A DNA stretch of 64,000 nucleotides, taken from PALSA-693 sp963729695. GTDB lineage: Bacteria; Actinomycetota; Acidimicrobiia; Acidimicrobiales; Palsa-688. Within the stretch, counting starts at the first letter, position 1. Each line of letters starts with the position of its first letter. Position numbers and translations under genes: made by a program. The stretch covers positions 682,001-746,000 of the forward strand of contig CAVSOT010000007.1 of NCBI GenBank assembly GCA_963729695.1, written 5' to 3'. Below, one piece after another: positions 59,007 through 64,000 of the stretch. The notes below the pieces were generated by a model. The model did not search any database and had not been told where the DNA came from. It was given only the letters and a program-made list of their open reading frames with translations.

Positions 59007-59668
59007 CGGCCGACCCGGTTGAGGGGCTTGCGGGACGGTTGTCCCAGATCCGGGACCGGGTGAAAGGCGCGGGTGGCGACCTGGACCGGATCCGGATCGT
59101 CGCGGTCACCAAAGGCTGGGGCCCTGAGACGGTCCGGGTGGCGTTCGCCGCCGGATTGCGCGACATCGGCGAGAACTACGCCCAGGAGCTGTTGACCAAG
59201 GCGGTTGCCGTCCCGGAACCGGTTCGGTGGCACTTCCTCGGGCCTGTGCAGCGCAACAAGGTGGCTCGGCTGGCGCCACTTGTTCACACCTGGCATGGCA
59301 TCGATCGGCCCAAGGCTGCGGATGCAGTTGCGGCAGTCAGCCCCGGGGTCGAGGTCCTGGTTCAAGTGAATGTGACGGGTGCATCCGGCCGGCCCGGCTG
59401 CAGTCCGGAGCAGGTCGACGCCTTGGTCGGTTATTGCCGGGATCGCTCCGTCAGCTTGACCGGCCTTATGGCGGTTGGTCCGGCGGGTGACCTGCGAAAG
59501 GCCCGAGAGTGCTTTCGATGGTTAGCTCAGCGGGCGCGCCAGTTGGGTTTGCGAGAGCTTTCGATGGGCATGAGCGACGACTTCGAGATCGCCGTGGCGG
59601 AGGGGGCGACCACCCTCCGGCTGGGGCGGGTCTTGTTCGGTCCCCGATCGAGGATCGCGGCAGTGTAA
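59003..59668 (+). CDS. YggS family PLP homeostasis protein
   Basis: PLP-binding TIM-barrel protein of the YggS/PROSC family (no fully known reaction; PLP homeostasis). The lysine motif VAVTKGW and GENYAQE, HFLGPVQRNK and SMGMSDDFEIAV are present. 221 residues from GTG 59003, which overlaps the pgeF stop; ATG 58994 is an in-frame alternative. It precedes sepF, the standard ftsZ-pgeF-yggS-sepF-yggT order. Confidence 0.9.
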   Translation: MTADPVEGLAGRLSQIRDRVKGAGGDLDRIRIVAVTKGWGPETVRVAFAAGLRDIGENYAQELLTKAVAVPEPVRWHFLGPVQRNKVARLAPLVHTWHGIDRPKAADAVAAVSPGVEVLVQVNVTGASGRPGCSPEQVDALVGYCRDRSVSLTGLMAVGPAGDLRKARECFRWLAQRARQLGLRELSMGMSDDFEIAVAEGATTLRLGRVLFGPRSRIAAV

Positions 59669-59671
59669 CGA

Positions 59672-59677
59672 TAGGCT
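59672..59677 (+). promoter_or_regulatory. -10-like hexamer before sepF
   Basis: TAGGCT lies 20 nt before the sepF ATG. In contrast to other TAGGCT promoters this leaves a short leader containing GTGGGAGG, so a leadered mRNA is expected. Confidence 0.4.
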
Positions 59678-59697
59678 TGGCGAGTGGGAGGCATTTG

Positions 59698-60213
59698 ATG
59701 GCATCGGGGATCGTGCGCAAGGCAATGGTGTACCTCGGTCTCACCGACGACGAGTACGAGGACTACGAGGTGTACGACGACACCAATTCGGCCCCGCCTC
59801 GCCGGATCGCGGAGCCGCCCGAGCCCGCAGGGGCGTCGGTCTCCGCGGTGCGACCGATGCGCGAGGCGTCAGAGCCGTCCAATGGCGTGACGGTGACACC
59901 CCGCCCGGCGCAGGTCCGACCGCTTCCGCAGGTGCAGAGCGCGAAGGTGCACGTGGTCGTGCCATCCAGGTTCGCCGACGCGCAGGAGATCGGGGATCGG
60001 TTCAAAAGCGGGCAGCCGGTCATCGTCAACCTTCAAGCCAACGACCCCCAGCTGTCGAGGCGGATGATCGACTTTTGCAGCGGCGTGACGTACGCGCTCG
60101 CCGGCAGCATGGACAAGGTGGCGGATCAGGTTTTCCTGCTCACCCCCTCCAATGTGGAAGTCTCCGCAGAGGAGAAGCGGCGCTTGCAAGAGCGCGGACT
60201 TTATCGGACCTAG
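59698..60213 (+). CDS. sepF: Cell division protein SepF
   Basis: Membrane anchor and alignment factor for FtsZ. The 171-residue protein has the N-terminal amphipathic membrane-binding segment (ASGIVRKAMVYLGL) followed by an acidic run, a disordered linker (about 35-75) and the conserved SepF core (VHVVVPSRFADAQEIGDRF, VIVNLQAND, RRMIDFCSGVTYALAGSMDKVADQVFLLTP). The ATG at 59698 has GGGAGG before it. Confidence 0.95.
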   Translation: MASGIVRKAMVYLGLTDDEYEDYEVYDDTNSAPPRRIAEPPEPAGASVSAVRPMREASEPSNGVTVTPRPAQVRPLPQVQSAKVHVVVPSRFADAQEIGDRFKSGQPVIVNLQANDPQLSRRMIDFCSGVTYALAGSMDKVADQVFLLTPSNVEVSAEEKRRLQERGLYRT

Positions 60214-60222
60214 TCGCCTTTC

Positions 60223-60495
60223 GTGCTGACCTTCCACGGGGGCAACTTCCTTTACGATCTGGGGCAGATCTACGTTCTGATCCTGTTCGCGCGCGCCATC
60301 CTCAGCTGGTTCCCCTATAGCTCGGACTCCCCGCTCAATCCGGTCCGTCGAATCGTCTTCGTCCTCACGGAGCCGGTGCTGGCCCCTTTCCGGCGGATCA
60401 TCCCTCCGGTCGGGATGTTCGACCTGTCGTTCCTGGTCGCCTTCATCGTGGTGGAACTCATCGTCACCAACGTGCTCGGTCGGCTCCCGGTGTGA
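60223..60495 (+). CDS. YggT family membrane protein
   Basis: 90 residues with two transmembrane segments (LGQIYVLILFARAILSWF and LSFLVAFIVVELIVTNVLG) and the family motif PVLAPFRRIIPP between. Role unknown; YggT proteins affect osmotic tolerance or division in several bacteria. It lies between sepF and divIVA as expected. GTG start. Confidence 0.88.
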   Translation: MLTFHGGNFLYDLGQIYVLILFARAILSWFPYSSDSPLNPVRRIVFVLTEPVLAPFRRIIPPVGMFDLSFLVAFIVVELIVTNVLGRLPV

Positions 60496-60548
60496 CCGCC
60501 CGGAGGGGCTCCGTGGGGGAGATACCCGGGTGCGCCCCCGTGCCGAAC

Positions 60549-60554
60549 TAGCAT
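60549..60554 (+). promoter_or_regulatory. -10-like hexamer before divIVA
   Basis: TAGCAT is 6 nt before the divIVA ATG and there is no Shine-Dalgarno sequence between, indicating a leaderless message. Confidence 0.5.
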
Positions 60555-60560
60555 GCCCCT

Positions 60561-61433
60561 ATGGACGTGTCGCCCAAGATGCTTCGCGACGTGGAATTCC
60601 GCGAGAAGATGCGGGGGTACCACCCCGAGGACGTGGACCAGTTCCTCGAGCAGGTGGCCGCAGGGGTCGAGGTGCTGCAGGACCGGTTGCGGCAAGCCGT
60701 CGAGCGCGCCCAGCGGGCCGAGGCGGCTGCCGCCGAGGCGGGCGACAGTGACGAGACCTTGCGAAAGACCCTCGTCCTGGCGCAACGGACAGCGGACCTG
60801 GCGGTGCAGGAAGCGCGCGAACAGGCGGCGCGAATCCTGGCCGGGGCCGAGCAACAAGCCCAAGCCATCATCGTCGAAGCCGATGAGCGCGGCCGACGTA
60901 CCCACGAGGACGCCATCGCCGAGTGCCGGGCGGAGCTATCGCGCCTGGAGTCCGCTCGAGCCCAAGCCCAGCAAGACGTCGATACCCTCAACCGATGGCT
61001 GGACGAGCACAAAGCGCACCTGCACGAGGCCCTGAGCGACGCCATCGCCGCCGTAGATCGGGCTGGTGCCCTGTGGCCGGCGCCGACCACCCGGCCGCTG
61101 GACGTGCCGGGAGTGCCCGGCCCCGCCCGGCCGGCACCCAACCTCTCGGCCGCCGCGCCCCTGCCCCCCTCGTCCCCACCCGACCCGGCCGGAGGGCCCC
61201 CGACCGAAAGGTGGACGCCCTCCGACGGTGACCGGCTCGACGCCCTGCTGCCCGAAAGCGATACCTCGTTCCCAAGCTCGTCCGCGCCGCCGGACCCTCC
61301 AGACGTGGCTCCTCCGGCCAACGAGCCGCGATCGAAGGGGCCCGACGACCAAGCCCTGGACGACTTTTTCGAGGACAACGGGGACTTGTCCGACGAACGG
61401 CGTTTCGGTAGCCGGCTCCGCCGGCGCCGCTAG
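60561..61433 (+). CDS. divIVA: DivIVA domain protein
   Basis: Polar scaffold (Wag31-like) that organises growth and division. The 290 residues start with the lipid-binding DivIVA domain (MDVSPKMLRDVEFREKMRGYHPEDVDQFLEQV pattern), followed by a long coiled coil (about 30-160) and a Pro/Ser-rich tail ending in RSKGPDDQALDDFFEDNG and a basic RRRR terminus. Last gene of the division cluster. The 3' side has no clear terminator. Confidence 0.92.
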   Translation: MDVSPKMLRDVEFREKMRGYHPEDVDQFLEQVAAGVEVLQDRLRQAVERAQRAEAAAAEAGDSDETLRKTLVLAQRTADLAVQEAREQAARILAGAEQQAQAIIVEADERGRRTHEDAIAECRAELSRLESARAQAQQDVDTLNRWLDEHKAHLHEALSDAIAAVDRAGALWPAPTTRPLDVPGVPGPARPAPNLSAAAPLPPSSPPDPAGGPPTERWTPSDGDRLDALLPESDTSFPSSSAPPDPPDVAPPANEPRSKGPDDQALDDFFEDNGDLSDERRFGSRLRRRR

Positions 61434-62223
61434 CCCCCGTCCACCACTCGCACCCCCCGCTTGCCGCTTCCGGCAGACGGGCCGGGTTCAGCCGTCGGCG
61501 CACTGGTTGCTCGGCGCTCCCCTTTTCTTCGGTGTCGTCGTAGGCGGTTGGGGCGGCGGGACGGCCGGGGGCGTTGCCGGCGATGACTGCGAGCGCCTCG
61601 GTGTCGAGACGAGTCCGTGGTGGCCGTTGGGGGCTGGCGGACGGCGGGCTGAAGATGGGATAACGTCGCTTAGCTATCCCTCGCGCCCCGGCGCCGCCGC
61701 CTCTTGACCCAGGCCACATGGGGCCGAACGCTCGAGGGTGCCTCCAGTTGGGCGGACAACGATGGCGACCGATTTCTTACATAGCGCCCGATATCGACTC
61801 AAGATCATGAAGTACAGCTCTCGTCGCTGGCCTGGACGATGCATGACCATCACTCGACGACTCCTTTGACCACGTGGGCAGCGCGCCAGAATGAACGAGC
61901 AGGGGTCCCTCGGAGACGGCGTTGAGGCGCTCAAAGCATTAGGCGTTCGGCTCGGGGCGTTTCAGGTGCGAGTTACCAGCTGATCGAAGGGACGGAGTTC
62001 TCGCTTCCGTTTGGCGTGTCGATGACGGTTTTGAGGCCGCCGGCCATTTCTGTTGTGCTCTCTGCTCCGAAGACGCGCCACGTTCTCCTTGTATCGCCGC
62101 AACCAGCCACCCGGTTCAGGACGATCGGGTCCGGACACAAGAGGGTCACTCACCTCTCTAGTGTGCGACGGCCTCACCCATGACACAATCGGCGGATCGC
62201 TCCCTCCGCAAGGAGATTCAGGT
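61434..62223. other. 790-bp gap without a recognised gene
   Basis: No convincing protein is encoded on either strand; longest open frames are antisense-type with no motifs. The first 250 bp is GC-rich. From about 61730 to 62150 the composition is visibly lower in GC and stop codons occur in all frames, unlike the rest of the window. lspA, which often follows divIVA, is not here. A small hairpin GCGGA/TCCGC (62192-62209) lies just before the SDR ribosome-binding site. Confidence 0.6.
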
Positions 62224-63147
62224 ATGGGACGGAGTTGTACGGGAAAGGTTGCCGTCGTCACGGGCGCCAGCCGAGGCATCGGCCAAGCCATCGCCGTACG
62301 CCTGGCGGCGGAGGGCGCGCAGGTGGCGCTGCTCGGTCGGGAGCCAGTCTCCCGCCGCGCCGACCTGACCGGCTCCCTCGAAGAAGGCCTGGCGCGGGTC
62401 GCCGAGATCGGGGGAACGGCGATCGGGCTGCACTGCAACATCGACGACCCGGCCTCCGACAAGTCCGAGCTCGTCAGAGCCGTCGTTGACTCGTTCGGAC
62501 GGTCTCCCGACATTCTGATCCACAGTGCGGCGGCGCCGCGGGAATGGGGCCAGGGCTGGTTGGTCCCGTTCGCCGAGCTGACACCCGATTGGTTCGTCCG
62601 CAGCGTGATGACCAACGTCTGGGGCGGCTGGAGCCTGGCCCAGGCCGTCATCCCCGGTATGCGGGTCCAGGGCGGGGGCAACATCGTGATGATCAGCTCG
62701 AGTGCCGCCGCCCCTGCGCCCCGACCGAGCCCGGAGGTGTACCAGGCCCGCATGGGCTCCGTTGGAGGCGCAGCTCTCTACGGGGGTACGAAAGCCTTTC
62801 TCGATCGTATTTGTACCGGCGCCGCCCTCGAGCTCTACCCGGACAACATCGCCGTCAACAACTTGGCCACCACTGGGGCCGTGGTGACCCCGCAACTGTC
62901 GTTATCGATGGGCACCCTATCGGGCGAGTCCGAACCCATGGAGGCCTTCGTAGAGGCGGCTCTCGCGCTGGCAACCGTCGAGCCGCGGACGTTCACCAGC
63001 CGTATCGTGCACAGCCTGCCGCTTCTCCACGAGCTGCAACGGCCGGTCTACACGCTCGACGGCACCCAGCTCTTCGAGGGCTGGCAACCCGATCGCGACG
63101 ACCCGCGGCAGCTCATGGAGCACTATCTAAAGCCATCCGGGCATTAG
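62224..63147 (+). CDS. Short-chain dehydrogenase/reductase
   Basis: NAD(P)-dependent oxidoreductase of unknown substrate. The 307 residues have the cofactor motif TGASRGIG (about residue 13), SAAAPREWGQ in place of NNAG, the catalytic Ser in VMISSSAAAP and Tyr/Lys in YGGTKAFLDR. The C-terminal section is longer than in classical 250-residue SDRs. ATG 62224 is preceded by AAGGAG at 62210-62215. It is isolated, flanked by non-coding DNA on both sides, and not an obvious part of the division cluster. Confidence 0.88.
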   Translation: MGRSCTGKVAVVTGASRGIGQAIAVRLAAEGAQVALLGREPVSRRADLTGSLEEGLARVAEIGGTAIGLHCNIDDPASDKSELVRAVVDSFGRSPDILIHSAAAPREWGQGWLVPFAELTPDWFVRSVMTNVWGGWSLAQAVIPGMRVQGGGNIVMISSSAAAPAPRPSPEVYQARMGSVGGAALYGGTKAFLDRICTGAALELYPDNIAVNNLATTGAVVTPQLSLSMGTLSGESEPMEAFVEAALALATVEPRTFTSRIVHSLPLLHELQRPVYTLDGTQLFEGWQPDRDDPRQLMEHYLKPSGH

Positions 63148-64000
63148 CTCTCACCGGTACCGGTAGCCGCGCTCGTGGCGTCGACCGTCTCGGGCGGCAC
63201 CAGGGCCTTCGCGATCACGGCAGGGCAGCCAGCTCCGGGGGCGGCTGTCTGGCCCGCTTCGAGATGCCGTGGGGACGGTCCCTGGCCCGGGCGGGTGACG
63301 ACGAGAGGGCGCTGGCCGCCGGCCGGGCTGGCCTGGCCCACGCCCGCTAGGCCAGCGACGGCCCTGCCGTTCTCCAGGCCGCCTCGCTGGCCCGGCGGAA
63401 GCTCCGCCGGCGGCTCGGTCTTCGAAGCGTCGGCCAGCCTCGGCGGTTGCTACCCGACGGCAGATCAACCGAGGTGCCGGCAGCGCCAGCGACGGGCAGC
63501 TTCGACCTCGAAATGGGGGCGTTGAAAGGCACTCTCCGGGATGATCGAGCAACCGTTTTGGAGCAGAACAACGGTGCACTCATAGAGCGACTGGAACGTT
63601 CTCTGGGCGATTGAACCGCCGGGCGTGGCCCGGGCTCCCTCAGTCCCAGAAATGCCCTCTTGATGGCGTCCTCGGACAGCCGACGTTCCTTGAGCTCGCC
63701 CCGCCACGGAACCCGTATCCTTTGGCCATAGTTATCGATTTGGCGGGAGGTAAAAGCCCTGGTTTAGAGGCGTAGGTCCCGGTTGTGTCCCATCAGCGGG
63801 CGATCCCGTAAGAGCACACGCACGTGCTGACCCGTCGACCCCGAAACTTGACGTGCCCCCACCTGTCGGACATGCTGTCTAGCGAATAGAGAACTGTTTG
63901 TAGACCAACGGTCTCGTAGGGGGAACAAGTGCCAATACGTCAGGTAGCTCGGTGACGGAAGAGGCTGTTATCGGGCACGTGCGCTTTGGTGATCGTCGTG
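63148..64000. other. Unassigned right end, with possible remnant coding
   Basis: No intact gene recognised. In one plus frame, residues encoded just before a TAG at 63348 (LARFEMPWGRSLARAG) and after it (up to a TGA at 63612-63614, ending NNGALIERLERSLGD) read like one interrupted protein, family unknown. At the very end a GTG at 63952 opens a frame that runs off the window (MTEEAVIGHVRFG). TTGACG (63848-63853) with CATGCT 17 bp later could be a promoter for it. From 63500 on, GC content is lower than elsewhere. Confidence 0.4.

Noticed and set aside
61674..61934. 86-codon minus-strand frame in the gap after divIVA
   Set aside because: No ribosome-binding site, no recognisable motif, many rare features such as stretches of Arg/Cys; could be a decayed fragment but cannot be supported.

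Overview
The window is 64 kb of very GC-rich, densely coding chromosome from an actinobacterium. The gene order (ribF-rpsO-pnp, dapB-dapA-rnj-ftsK, rimO-pgsA-cinA, recA-miaB-miaA-dapF-hflX, lexA-nrdR, dinB-DUF3040-TgpA-DUF58-MoxR, mraZ-to-divIVA) is the conserved actinobacterial backbone. The DUF5679 zinc ribbon, very frequent GTG starts, LexA boxes of the GAAC-N4-GTTC type and SepF/DivIVA division genes agree. I lean towards Acidimicrobiia or a relative; that class-level guess is inference. No tRNA, rRNA, CRISPR array, IS element, phage or plasmid gene was recognised.

Layout. 1-9.2 kb: riboflavin kinase/FAD synthetase (cut by the window edge), a ribosome-rescue hydrolase on the other strand, S15, PNPase with a structured leader, an M16 protease, DapB, DapA and RNase J. 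9.2-17.1 kb: an intergenic array of palindromes, FtsK, homoserine kinase (frameshifted), a DUF5679 mini-protein, RimO, PgsA, CinA and ThpR. 17.1-27.4 kb: a small secreted protein, a DUF2087 protein, then RecA, MiaB, MiaA, DapF, HflX, DapC, DapD and DapE. 27.4-34.8 kb: the LexA locus with a divergent LysM membrane protein, NrdR, phosphofructokinase (frameshifted), an inositol-phosphatase-like protein, threonine aldolase, a PIG-L deacetylase and DinB. 34.8-42.4 kb: DUF3040, a TgpA/DUF58/MoxR operon on the minus strand (DUF58 frameshifted), a ROK kinase, a small protein, an HNH protein and a lipoate-ligase-like protein. 42.4-61.4 kb: a division and cell-wall cluster in the order mraZ-rsmH-ftsL-ftsI-murE-mraY-murD-ftsW-murG-murC-murB-ftsQ-ftsZ-pgeF-yggS-sepF-yggT-divIVA, with no murF in its usual place. 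61.4-64 kb: an isolated SDR oxidoreductase flanked by about 0.8 kb of unassigned, less GC-rich DNA on each side.

How the genes fit together. The succinylase branch of diaminopimelate synthesis is present from DapA to DapF (DapA, B, C, D, E, F) in two blocks. It feeds MurE, whose DNPR motif marks it as meso-diaminopimelate-specific. LexA, RecA and a LysM protein placed like the SOS division inhibitors YneA/ChiZ/DivS form a damage-response circuit with four recognisable LexA boxes. Many genes are coupled by 4-bp GTGA or ATGA stop/start overlaps. Many others have a TANNNT hexamer 6-8 nt before the start codon, which points to widespread leaderless transcription.

Most noteworthy: (1) six otherwise intact genes (thrB, pfkA, DUF58, murE, murD, murG) each carry one extra base, always +1 and always explainable by one surplus base in a short homopolymer run, so probably a sequence artefact; (2) the lexA/LysM intergenic region with three LexA boxes; (3) a four-copy CGTGTCACG palindrome array before ftsK; (4) a clear three-way-junction RNA upstream of rsmH and a structured pnp leader; (5) an mraZ promoter overlaid by GTGG boxes at helical spacing; (6) the missing murF. 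I see no clearly novel multi-gene system. The novelty lies in regulation and small elements.
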